From: an uncultured Bacteroidales bacterium
GTDB lineage: Bacteria; Bacteroidota; Bacteroidia; Bacteroidales; Muribaculaceae
Length of the DNA: 14,641 nt
Direction: 5' to 3'
Assembly: GCA_905210435.1 (NCBI GenBank)
Contig: CAJLWO010000064.1
Location: 1 to 14,641 of the forward strand
Part shown: piece after piece, positions 6,925 to 14,468 of the stretch
How the letters are laid out: every line of letters begins with the position of its first letter
Numbering within the stretch: the stretch's first letter is position 1
Notes under the pieces: generated by a model
Database searches by the model: none
The model's input: the letters and a program-made list of their open reading frames with translations, nothing else
What the model was told of the DNA's origin: nothing
Position numbers and translations under genes: made by a program

Positions 6925-9330
6925 TTAGTAGTTTAACTTGATGTCATCAATATAGAGCTGTCCGCCGACTGACTCGGTTTTTGCATTTGCCCCAAATCCG
7001 GGTAGTTTGAGATAGCTACGAGTGGCGCCGTTACTATGACCTGTGGATTTGAATATGATTACCAATGATGCCGCTTTATCTGCATTGGCACTATAAGTGA
7101 AAGGTAAAGTAAATTGTTCCCAATTACTATAAGCTGTGCCTATCTCGATGGCATAAGAGCAAAGGATATTGCCGGAAGCGTCAAGGACACTCGCTTCGGC
7201 TACTCCGAAATCATCGGATTTTTGAGCGCTATATTTTGCATAAAATGTTACGGATGCGGGTCGTGAATTGAATTTGTATCCATAGGCCGGTGTCTGTCCG
7301 ACACCGGAGAATTTACCTAAATATAATTGTCCGGCAGAAACATTGTTGACGATGCTTATACTTCCGCCTGCAGTGTTACCTGCACCCCATCCTACGGTAC
7401 GGATGACAGCACATTGTCCGCTGACGCCTTCTGCAGGCTTGGTTCCCGAAGTTGTGGTATATGCTGCAGCTACACCTATGCTTGATGTAGTCTCTTCATT
7501 CATTGTGTCCCATACTTGTTGAGCGCCTTCTGCATATGCGTAATAGAAGTCCCAGTTGCTGCCGCCATGTTCCCTCCACCAACCTTCCATGTCTGAATTG
7601 GGAAGTTGAGCAGCTTCTTCGGTGGTGATTTCAGTTTTTGCAATTTTACCGTTGATTGTCGCTTTGACGGTAAGTTTTTTGCCTGAGGGGAGGCCGGTGA
7701 GCCATGACGAACCGTCGCTCTCCATTGTGTGGCTTACCGGCGTGAAATTGGAGCCGTCTTCCGAAATTTCGTATTTTACTGACGAGGCTGCTGCTTCGAG
7801 TTCATTTTCGAAATATGTAGGAACGATACGTGCGCGTGTCGCGAACATGTCGTTGGCTTTAGATGCGATGGTGAATCCGCCTTTGGCAATAGTGACCTCA
7901 TCGCTTTCTTTTCCGGCAGCGACGGCACGAAGTGTAACTGTCGTGTCATCGGCGGGAATGCCGTCGATTTCCACTATATAATTGTTGTCGGATACTTCAG
8001 TAACTTTTGTGATTGTGGCGTCGCTCCATGTGCCGCGGAGATTTTTGTATTGTATTTTTACATTTCGGGCTACATCTGTGCCGTTGTAGGTAAGAGCCAC
8101 AGTCATTGTGGTGGCGCCGACACTGGGCGTGACATCTTCCGACAGGCCAATCACTATTGGCTCGACTTTCACTGAGAATGTCAACGGGTCGCTAACCTTG
8201 CTGTAGTTGTCCTTGGCTACGACTGTGAATTCAGACACATTGTCGCTTCCTTCAAGGTACCTGATGTGTGACAGCACGCCTGAGAGGTCGATTTGCGCCA
8301 TTTGGCCGATATTGCCGAAAAGGCCTTTGACGTCGAGACCGAGCGATTTCAGTTTAGACTGCTGGGCCGGAGTGGCGGCGGCAAGGTCAATCTCGTTATA
8401 CCAGCCCTGCTCGATGAGAGATGTGGACTTGGTCGAGAGCACTACGGACTTGATACCGCCTTCGGCATTGATGAAGAAAGCGGGGGCTGCAGCGTCAGAT
8501 GAGCCTTCGATGACGGTGGCGGTGGTGCCTGCCTCAAAGCCCTGCGCGATGACCGCGGGAGCCGGTGCACTGAGTATTTCATCGCTAAGGTCGATGTAGA
8601 CATCTTCCTGACTGAGCATGTCGTCGTAGGTGATGACGAGCTGTGCGTCGCCGGCCTGTCCGTTGTTGACATCAACAGTTACGGTGTAATGATGTTTCGG
8701 CTCGGCAACGAAAACAGCAGCTTCGAGGGTAGCGCTCAATCCGTTGGGCTTGGTGACATCGGCCGTGACCGTTACTTTGCCCGGACGAAGGTAACCGGGA
8801 CGCGTCTCGGTGCTTGTGAAGTTGACATAATCGCCACCTTCGGCATGAGCCTGAAATGAATAATTGGTGAAATAGGAACGGAATGCTTCGGTCGTGGCTA
8901 TGCTGACCATCGAGTTGGTGAGCTGTGCGTTCATCGACACCTGTGTCACTTTGTTTTCTTTCACCGTGAGCTGTGTGGAGGCATAGTAATAAGGCTTTTC
9001 AAAACCTTCGTCCTCTACGTCGCCGTAAATTGCCTCAAGGGTGTAGGTGCCGACCTTGAACAATTCGTTGTTGTCAAAGTCGGCGATGGAATTCCATTCC
9101 TTGACAAATGAACCATCGGTTGAACTGAGCCGCAGCTTCAAATCATTGACCGATACGGGAGATGCATCGCGGCCGGCCGATGTGGAACGCGATGTTATCG
9201 CATTCACATCAAGGTCGAGCTGCGGGTTGATCTTACCGGATGTACCCCCGCCCGGATTGTAGTCGTCGCTACAGCTACTGCCTGCGGCAATCAGCAATGC
9301 TGACGACAACACACCATAAATTAACTTCAT
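6925..9330 (-). CDS. DUF4493 / FN3-like / PCMD-domain surface lipoprotein (801 aa)
   Basis: First gene of the lipoprotein operon; function unknown. The signal peptide ends at AGSSC (Cys20), followed by SDD, a good match to the Bacteroidota surface-export signal, then a Gly-rich linker. The DUF4493-like domain (about 35-235) carries ETRPGYL at 175-181. A middle domain (about 242-390) is followed by two FN3-like beta modules (about 391-480 and 485-570). The C-terminal PCMD-like domain (576-801) starts at LPNSDMEGWW and ends QLYIDDIKLNY, closely paralleling the 725-residue protein. The start codon is preceded by AT-rich sequence with no Shine-Dalgarno site. The part encoding the PCMD domain is clearly more AT-rich than the middle of the gene (see findings), which hints at module exchange. 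A role in binding or processing surface carbohydrate is conjecture. Confidence 0.85.
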   Translation of the reverse strand: MKLIYGVLSSALLIAAGSSCSDDYNPGGGTSGKINPQLDLDVNAITSRSTSAGRDASPVSVNDLKLRLSSTDGSFVKEWNSIADFDNNELFKVGTYTLEAIYGDVEDEGFEKPYYYASTQLTVKENKVTQVSMNAQLTNSMVSIATTEAFRSYFTNYSFQAHAEGGDYVNFTSTETRPGYLRPGKVTVTADVTKPNGLSATLEAAVFVAEPKHHYTVTVDVNNGQAGDAQLVITYDDMLSQEDVYIDLSDEILSAPAPAVIAQGFEAGTTATVIEGSSDAAAPAFFINAEGGIKSVVLSTKSTSLIEQGWYNEIDLAAATPAQQSKLKSLGLDVKGLFGNIGQMAQIDLSGVLSHIRYLEGSDNVSEFTVVAKDNYSKVSDPLTFSVKVEPIVIGLSEDVTPSVGATTMTVALTYNGTDVARNVKIQYKNLRGTWSDATITKVTEVSDNNYIVEIDGIPADDTTVTLRAVAAGKESDEVTIAKGGFTIASKANDMFATRARIVPTYFENELEAAASSVKYEISEDGSNFTPVSHTMESDGSSWLTGLPSGKKLTVKATINGKIAKTEITTEEAAQLPNSDMEGWWREHGGSNWDFYYAYAEGAQQVWDTMNEETTSSIGVAAAYTTTSGTKPAEGVSGQCAVIRTVGWGAGNTAGGSISIVNNVSAGQLYLGKFSGVGQTPAYGYKFNSRPASVTFYAKYSAQKSDDFGVAEASVLDASGNILCSYAIEIGTAYSNWEQFTLPFTYSANADKAASLVIIFKSTGHSNGATRSYLKLPGFGANAKTESVGGQLYIDDIKLNY

Positions 9331-9430
9331 AACTGTTTATTTAAATGTTACTATATCTGCTTAATTCCTAAATTCTTACCTGAGAAATTACATTATAAGT
9401 GATTAAATATAAATAAGCACAAAATCGCTT

Positions 9431-9462
9431 CAAAAGTATGAAATTTTCTTAAATATTACAAT
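9431..9462 (-). promoter_or_regulatory. Promoter of the three-gene lipoprotein operon
   Basis: On the minus strand, ATTG (TTG at 9459-9461) is followed by 20 bases and then TACTTTTG (9431-9438), matching TAnnTTTG exactly. The surrounding 9340-9525 is very AT-rich and contains no gene. Transcription would start near 9424, giving an AT-rich leader of about 95 bases before the ATG at 9330. Confidence 0.65.
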
Positions 9463-9528
9463 ATTTTTCTACGCTTTTATATTAATTCGTCTAATAATAA
9501 CGACAATTTTCCAAATATGCTTAATAAT

Positions 9529-9578
9529 AAATCCGGGAAGAATGCAACGCTGTCATATGCTGTATTCTTCCCGGATTT
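9529..9578 (-). terminator. Strong intrinsic terminator of the dnaE-trxA unit
   Basis: A perfect 15-bp stem pairs 9529-9543 with 9564-9578 (core ATCCGGGAAGAAT) around a 20-base loop. On the minus strand TTATTATTAAG follows, a U-rich though imperfect tail. On the plus strand the stem ends in TTTTG. It lies 20 bases past the trxA stop and upstream of the next promoter. The symmetry would let it also stop antisense transcription. Confidence 0.85.
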
Positions 9579-9598
9579 TGTGTGCGTACAATTTTTTG

Positions 9599-9922
9599 TC
9601 AAAGCGATAGAAGCTCTTCTATCTTGCTCTTCATTAAATCTTTGGTTTGGGAACCTACAAGGCGGATTGATGTTTTTTCTCCGTTTTTGTAGAAGAGGAA
9701 TGTCGGGATTGACATTACTCGGTTGGCGGCGGCGAATTCGCCTTCTTCGTCAACGTTGTATTTGCCTATTACAACTCTGTCGGCGTATTCTTCGGCCAGT
9801 TCGTCGATAATAGGTGACATGCCTACACAGGGACCACACCATGTAGCCCAGAAATCGATAACTACGGGCTTGCCCGATGCTATCGTCTCATTGACATTGC
9901 TGTCTGTAAATTTAAATGCCAT
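9599..9922 (-). CDS. trxA: Thioredoxin
   Basis: Small cytosolic disulfide reductase of 107 residues, the normal size for a classical thioredoxin with no signal peptide. The active site is FWATWCGPC at 24-32, with redox cysteines C29 and C32. The buried Asp of the VIDF strand is D23, and the cis-proline loop is SIPT with P73. It probably supplies electrons to reductases such as ribonucleotide reductase, receiving them from thioredoxin reductase (not in this window). The ATG is preceded by an A-rich stretch (ATAAACAATT) and no Shine-Dalgarno site; a very similar stretch precedes the 801-residue lipoprotein gene. It starts 19 bases after dnaE on the same strand with no promoter seen between them, so it is most likely cotranscribed with dnaE. 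Confidence 0.97.
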   Translation of the reverse strand: MAFKFTDSNVNETIASGKPVVIDFWATWCGPCVGMSPIIDELAEEYADRVVIGKYNVDEEGEFAAANRVMSIPTFLFYKNGEKTSIRLVGSQTKDLMKSKIEELLSL

Positions 9923-9941
9923 AATTGTTTATTGTTTTTAT

Positions 9942-12900
9942 TTAGTTAAACTTATATTCGAGATTCATGTCGTCGAGAAGAGTGGCGAGTTTGCGGTTGA
10001 TAGGGATGCGCAAATCGGAGGTCATCAGGATCGTACGGTTGGCTTCGCCGTCGAATATCTTGAAGTTGAGAGTGCCGCGGTTGGTTGTCGAGCCGTTGAT
10101 GTGCTCCATGAGAGTATCTATGAGCGCGTCGTTGACATCGGTTTTGTCAAGCGTTATCGTCACGGAGTTGATGAGGTGTCCGCTCATTTCCGACAGGAGT
10201 TTGATGTCAGAAATCATGAAGCGCAACTCGCCGTTATAGGCTTTTGCATATCGGCCGGTGACGTATATGGGAGTGCCGATTTTACCGAAATTGGCGAATT
10301 TGATGTAGTCGTTTCTGAACAGCATCAATTCGGCCGAGCCGGTGTAATCTTCAATTTTCATGCGGCCATACATGTCTCCCTTTTTTGTCGGTCGTTCTTC
10401 AAATGATATTACCATTCCGCCGAAAGAGATGTCGCGGTCTTCCACTATATCGTTTTTCTCGGCGAAATCTTTCAACGTCGTGTTGCAGCCGTGGGTCAGC
10501 TCCATGTAGTACGGATCAAGCGGGTGGGCTGACAGATACATGCCGACGAGGTCGCGCTCTTTTTCGAGCCGGACAACGTCAAACCAGGGTACTGCGGGGT
10601 GGATGGCAGGACGACCTGCCGTATTGAGCGATATGTCTTCGTCGCCGAAAAGGGATGCTGTCTGTTCCTGGCTCGCTTTCTGGAATAACTGTCCGTAGCG
10701 CAGGAGCTGCTCGGAAAGGCTCTCGTCGCGGTTGTTTTTTTCGAAAAAATCCTCGCGCTGGAGGCCGTCGAAGCAGTCGAATGCTCCGGCAAGCGCAAGC
10801 GATTCGAATGTGCGGCGGTTGAGTGTGGCGAGAGGCACGCGCTCCACAAAGTCGTAGATTGAGGTGAACGGGCCTCCTTTTGCTCGCGTCTCGATTATTA
10901 CGTCGGCTACGTTTTCGCCCACGCCCTTGATGGCGGCGAGACCGAATCGGATGTCGCCCTTGGCGTTGACACCAAAATCGCCGAAACTTTCATTTACGTC
11001 GGGTCCTTTTACCTGAATGTGCAGGGATTTGCATTCGTCCATGAAGTTGGTGAGCTTCGTGATGTCGTTGCGGTTGCGGCTGAGCACGGCTGCCATGTAT
11101 TCGGCAGGGTAGTTGGCTTTGAGGTATGCGGTCTGGAACGCTACCCAGCTGTAGCAGGTGGCGTGGCTCTTGTTGAACGCATACGACGCGAATTTTTCCC
11201 AGTCGGCCCATATCTTTTTAAGGACATCCTCGTTGTGGCCGTTGGCTTTTCCTCCTTCGAGGAATTTGCCTTTGAGTTCGTTCATCTTGTCGATTAGCTT
11301 TTTACCCATTGCCTTACGCAGTGTATCGCTCTGGCCTCGGGTAAAGTTGGCGAGAAGACGCGACAGAAGCATGACTTGCTCCTGGTAGACAGTGACGCCA
11401 TACGTGTCCTTGAGGTATTTCTCCATCACGGGTATGTCGTAAGTGATGGGCGATTTTCCGTGCTTGCGTGCGATGAAGTCGGGGATGTAGTCCATAGGCC
11501 CGGGACGGTAGAGGGCGTTCATTGCTATGAGGTCCTCGAAGGTGGAGGGCTGCAATTCGCGCAGGTATTTCTGCATGCCGGCCGACTCGAACTGGAACGT
11601 GCCTGTTGTGCGCCCCTCGCAATAAAGTTGGTAGGTTTTGGGGTCGTCGATGGGCACATTGTCGATGTCGAGGTCGATACCGCGAGTGAGTTTGACATTT
11701 TTGACGGCTTCCTTGATGATTGAAAGGGTTTTCAATCCGAGGAAGTCCATTTTGATAAGGCCGGTTTCCTCGATGACGCGGCCTTCGTATTGTGTGACGA
11801 GCACGCGTCCGTCGGTCTTGTCTATCGCCGTGCTCACCGGCACCCAGTCGGTGACATCGTCACGGCATATTATCACGCCGCAGGCATGGACACCTGTGTT
11901 GCGCACGTTGCCTTCGAGCTGCTCGGCATACATTAGTGTCTCCTTTATGGTTTCATTGCCGTTTTGCAGTTCGGTTTTGAATTCCGGCACATGTTCGTAG
12001 CAGTTTTTGAGGGTGGCGGAGAGCTCCTTGCCGTTGACTTCGGGCATGTGGCGCGGTATGAGTTTGGTCAGTCGGTCGCTTTCGGAGAGCGGGAGGTCTT
12101 CCACGCGTGCCACATCCTTGATTGCCGATTTGGCTGCCATCGTACCGTAGGTGATGATGTGCGCCACTTTTTCTTCGCCATATTTTTCGGTCACATATTT
12201 TAATACGCGTGCGCGGCCGTCGTCGTCGAAGTCGATATCGATATCGGGGAGTGAGATACGGTCGGGATTGAGGAAACGCTCAAAAAGCAGGTCGTATTTC
12301 ACTGGGTCGATCTGCGTTATGCCGAGACAGTAGGCTACCGCTGAACCTGCGGCCGAACCACGGCCGGGGCCGACACTGACGTCGAGTTTCTGGCGCGCCA
12401 CGTTGATGAAGTCCTGCACGATCAGGAAGTAGCCGGGGAAACCCATGGTCTTCATGATGTGCAGTTCGAACTTGATGCGTTCGCGTAGCTCGTCGCTAAG
12501 GTCTTTTCCATAGCGGCGTTCGGCTCCTTCGTAGGCCAGTTTGGCAAGATAGTCGGCTTCAAATTTAATTCGGTAGAGCTTGTCGTAGCCCCCGAGCTTC
12601 TTTATTTTCTTTTCTGCCTCTTCCTGCGAGAGTATGACATTGCCGTTTTCATCGCGCGTGAATTCATCGAAGAGGTCTTGTTCGGTGAGCCGCTGTCGGT
12701 ATTCTTCTTCTGTGCCGAATTCTTCGGGGATTTCGAAGAAGGGCATTATCGGTGCGTGATCGATGTCATAGGTCTCAACTTTGTCCAGAATCTCGATGGT
12801 GTTGGACAAGGATTCGGGAATATCTTTGAACAACTCGTTCATTTCGGCCTGTGTTTTCATCCATTCCTGTTTGGAATAGAGCATTCGGCCTTCGTCGGAA

Positions 12901-13736
12901 AGCTTTTTGCCTGTCGACACGCATATTAGACGTTCGTGGGCTTCGGCATCGTTTTCGTTGACGAAATGCACGTCGTTGGTGCATACGAGTTTTATATCGT
13001 ATTTGCGTGCTATGCGTATCAGTTCGGGGTTGACGCGTTCCTGTATTTCGAATACGGCATGGTTTGCCCGCAGCACTGTAGCTTTGTGTCGCTGTAATTC
13101 TATATAATAGTCGTTTCCGAAGATGCTTTTGAACCATTCGGCCTGACGTTCGGCCTCTTCGATTTCTCCTGCCTGTATGAGACGCGGCAGTTCCCCGCCG
13201 AGGCAGGCTGAACAAACGATGAGACCTTCGTGATATTTCTCCAGCTCGAATTTGTCGGTACGCGGGTGGGAATAAAATCCCTCTGTCCAGGCTTTTGATA
13301 CGAGTTTTATGAGATTGTGGTAGCCGACGGCGTTTTTTGCAAGTACAACGAGGTGCCGACCGGTATCGCGTTTGTCGGTATGCTCCGTAAGGCGTGAATT
13401 AGCGACGTACATCTCGCATCCGAATATCGGTTTGAAATTTAGTTTCTTTTTGACTTTGGCGATGTCTTTTTCCAAAGCAGCAGTTTTATCCGAGTCACCG
13501 GCTTCTCCGGCTTCGGTAAGCTGTTGCTCGAGCTTTTCGATTTCTCCTTTCAGTTTGCCTTTTTTCTTCTTTATATAATTGAACATTTCCTTGACGCCAA
13601 ACATGTTGCCGTGGTCGGTGAGTGCCAATCCCGGCATTCCGTCGCCCATGGCTTTGTCAACAAGCGCGTTGATTGATGCCTGGCCGTCAAGTACCGAGTA
13701 CTGGGAGTGTACGTGCAGATGTATGAATGATTCCAT
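9942..13736 (-). CDS. dnaE: DNA polymerase III alpha subunit
   Basis: Catalytic subunit of the replicative polymerase, 1264 residues. The N-terminal PHP domain (1 to about 270) starts HLHVHSQYSVLDG (6-18). The polymerase core has GPGRGSAAGSAVAYC (456-470), PDIDIDF (497-503; likely catalytic D498 and D500) and KMDFLGLKTL (662-671; likely third catalytic D664). Then come YRPGPMDYIPDF (743-754), the fingers KAMGKK (808-813) and the helix-hairpin-helix LAAIKGVGENVA (933-944). The OB fold follows (about 1100-1180, FGGMVISFEERPTKKGDMYG), then a C-terminal domain. All nine PHP metal-ligand positions known from proofreading-type DnaE1 appear occupied: H8, H10, D17, H42, E108, H128, C175, D255 and H257. 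The PHP domain carries a Lys/Glu-rich predicted coiled-coil insertion at about 55-100. AAGGA about 11 bases before the ATG may help initiation. The gene heads the dnaE-trxA unit. Confidence 0.98.
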   Translation of the reverse strand: MESFIHLHVHSQYSVLDGQASINALVDKAMGDGMPGLALTDHGNMFGVKEMFNYIKKKKGKLKGEIEKLEQQLTEAGEAGDSDKTAALEKDIAKVKKKLNFKPIFGCEMYVANSRLTEHTDKRDTGRHLVVLAKNAVGYHNLIKLVSKAWTEGFYSHPRTDKFELEKYHEGLIVCSACLGGELPRLIQAGEIEEAERQAEWFKSIFGNDYYIELQRHKATVLRANHAVFEIQERVNPELIRIARKYDIKLVCTNDVHFVNENDAEAHERLICVSTGKKLSDEGRMLYSKQEWMKTQAEMNELFKDIPESLSNTIEILDKVETYDIDHAPIMPFFEIPEEFGTEEEYRQRLTEQDLFDEFTRDENGNVILSQEEAEKKIKKLGGYDKLYRIKFEADYLAKLAYEGAERRYGKDLSDELRERIKFELHIMKTMGFPGYFLIVQDFINVARQKLDVSVGPGRGSAAGSAVAYCLGITQIDPVKYDLLFERFLNPDRISLPDIDIDFDDDGRARVLKYVTEKYGEEKVAHIITYGTMAAKSAIKDVARVEDLPLSESDRLTKLIPRHMPEVNGKELSATLKNCYEHVPEFKTELQNGNETIKETLMYAEQLEGNVRNTGVHACGVIICRDDVTDWVPVSTAIDKTDGRVLVTQYEGRVIEETGLIKMDFLGLKTLSIIKEAVKNVKLTRGIDLDIDNVPIDDPKTYQLYCEGRTTGTFQFESAGMQKYLRELQPSTFEDLIAMNALYRPGPMDYIPDFIARKHGKSPITYDIPVMEKYLKDTYGVTVYQEQVMLLSRLLANFTRGQSDTLRKAMGKKLIDKMNELKGKFLEGGKANGHNEDVLKKIWADWEKFASYAFNKSHATCYSWVAFQTAYLKANYPAEYMAAVLSRNRNDITKLTNFMDECKSLHIQVKGPDVNESFGDFGVNAKGDIRFGLAAIKGVGENVADVIIETRAKGGPFTSIYDFVERVPLATLNRRTFESLALAGAFDCFDGLQREDFFEKNNRDESLSEQLLRYGQLFQKASQEQTASLFGDEDISLNTAGRPAIHPAVPWFDVVRLEKERDLVGMYLSAHPLDPYYMELTHGCNTTLKDFAEKNDIVEDRDISFGGMVISFEERPTKKGDMYGRMKIEDYTGSAELMLFRNDYIKFANFGKIGTPIYVTGRYAKAYNGELRFMISDIKLLSEMSGHLINSVTITLDKTDVNDALIDTLMEHINGSTTNRGTLNFKIFDGEANRTILMTSDLRIPINRKLATLLDDMNLEYKFN

Positions 13737-13913
13737 ATATGAATTTCCTTGCTATAATCAAAAGTGTGCCTGTGGTATTTGGCGATACTGAGATGAAGTA
13801 TCTGTCTCAATCCGTGGGAGAGCGGAGTTTTTGTTTGCTAAATTATTATATTAATAATGTGCATTCGCAATCCGTCAAAATCAGTGTTGCCGGAAGTGAC
13901 TTCAAATAGTTCC

Positions 13914-13944
13914 CAAAATTACAAATTAAATTTCATTGTCCCAA
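13914..13944 (-). promoter_or_regulatory. Candidate dnaE promoter
   Basis: On the minus strand, TTG (13942-13944) is followed by 20 bases and TAATTTTG (13914-13921), matching TAnnTTTG. The start site would be near 13907, leaving an untranslated leader of about 170 bases before the ATG at 13736. No better match lies closer to dnaE. Confidence 0.5.
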
Positions 13945-14125
13945 TATAGGAGAAATATTATTTATCAACAAAAAGGGGAATTAATGCCGCGCCATTTTTA
14001 TTGTGAGCTTGTCTTTGGATAAACGTTATGAAAATATTGTACGAAAATCCATGCTGATTTATGATTTGATAATCAGCGTTTTCGGGCTTTTGATTAAATT
14101 TTCATGAAAAAAAGTTGCAAAAATA
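13945..14125. other. Divergent intergenic region upstream of the rRNA promoters
   Basis: AT-rich sequence with no credible gene. It holds one inverted repeat, 14051-14059 with 14071-14079 (9 bp including one G-U pair; core GCTGATT/AATCAGC, 11-base loop). Just upstream of the first rRNA promoter are A-tracts (14107-14123) that could act as an UP-like element. The inverted repeat could be a regulator site or could insulate the rRNA operon; the sequence does not decide. Confidence 0.4.
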
Positions 14126-14157
14126 TTTGGCGGGAAAGGAAAAAGTGCATACCTTTG
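14126..14157 (+). promoter_or_regulatory. rRNA operon promoter P1
   Basis: TTTG (14126-14129), 20 bases, then TACCTTTG (14150-14157), a full match to the Bacteroidota consensus. A-rich tracts lie immediately upstream. Transcription should start near 14163, about 450 bases before mature 16S. Confidence 0.85.
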
Positions 14158-14159
14158 CA

Positions 14160-14198
14160 CTCGCTTTCGGGAAGCAAGCGAGCTTCCGCGGACGGAAG
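14160..14198 (+). other. Overlapping, mutually exclusive hairpins at the P1 transcript start
   Basis: Three stems share bases: CTCGCTT (14160-14166) with AAGCGAG (14176-14182); GGAAGC (14170-14175) with GCTTCC (14182-14187); and CTTCCG (14183-14188) with CGGAAG (14193-14198, loop CGGA). Adjacent stems cannot all form at once, so the 5' end of the P1 transcript could switch folds as it emerges. Confidence 0.45.
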
Positions 14199-14200
14199 GC

Positions 14201-14276
14201 AGGCCGGGAACGAAGCCGGCGGATGCTGCGACGCAGCTGACACGAGGCTGGACACCGACACTGACGGAAACTCCGG
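14201..14276 (+). repeat. rRNA leader module, copy 1
   Basis: It starts with AGGCCGG (14201-14207) and AAGCCGG (14213-14219), which form a 5-bp stem. A further hairpin, GCTGC/GCAGC, lies at 14225-14237. It ends with ACCGAC, three bases, GACGGA and ACTCCGG (14254-14276), which folds as CGGA/TCCG. The same blocks in the same order recur at 14469-14540. Confidence 0.55.
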
Positions 14277-14309
14277 AACGAAAGCGATGCAAAAAAAGTC
14301 GAAGAAAAA

Positions 14310-14341
14310 TTTGGAAGTTACAAATTTCCTTCTTACCTTTG
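14310..14341 (+). promoter_or_regulatory. rRNA operon promoter P2
   Basis: TTTG (14310-14313), 20 bases, TACCTTTG (14334-14341). Both the hexamer-like elements and the spacer length are identical to P1, which lies 184 bases upstream. The spacer contains GGAA and TTTCC arms (14313-14329), a weak possible operator. Start site expected near 14348. Confidence 0.85.
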
Positions 14342-14365
14342 CAAAGTTTTTCCGCCTCACGAAAA

Positions 14366-14409
14366 CCGACGGTCAACGGACCACGGGAAGCGGGGCAGGG
14401 AAATCCCCG
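14366..14409 (+). other. Two hairpins in the P2 leader
   Basis: The first has CCG (14366-14368) and GGTC (14371-14374) pairing with GACC (14379-14382) and CGG (14384-14386), loop AACG. The second pairs CGGGG (14391-14395) with CCCCG (14405-14409). They precede an unstructured A-rich stretch (about 14418-14468). Confidence 0.4.
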
Positions 14410-14468
14410 AGGACATTGAAAGACTTACAATAGACAAAGACAAGAAAGTACAAGAGCTAAAAATAATG

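Noticed and set aside
9723..10406. A 227-codon plus-strand open frame
   Set aside because: It is antisense to trxA and the 3' part of dnaE, whose protein motifs are unmistakable; it is a frame shadow.
13727..13909. A 60-codon plus-strand open frame in the dnaE upstream region
   Set aside because: It starts inside dnaE on the opposite strand, has no promoter or ribosome site and covers the proposed dnaE leader.
13984..14022. Twelve-codon open frame after GGGGAATTA
   Set aside because: Too short and unsupported; the purine run is common in this AT-rich region.
14051..14079. Intrinsic terminator on the plus strand
   Set aside because: The stem is AT-rich with a long loop, only a short T-run follows, and no plus-strand gene lies upstream to end.
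14104..14433. A 109-codon open frame on the plus strand, and frames on the minus strand at 14059-14376
   Set aside because: They run across both rRNA promoters and leader hairpins and show no recognisable protein features.
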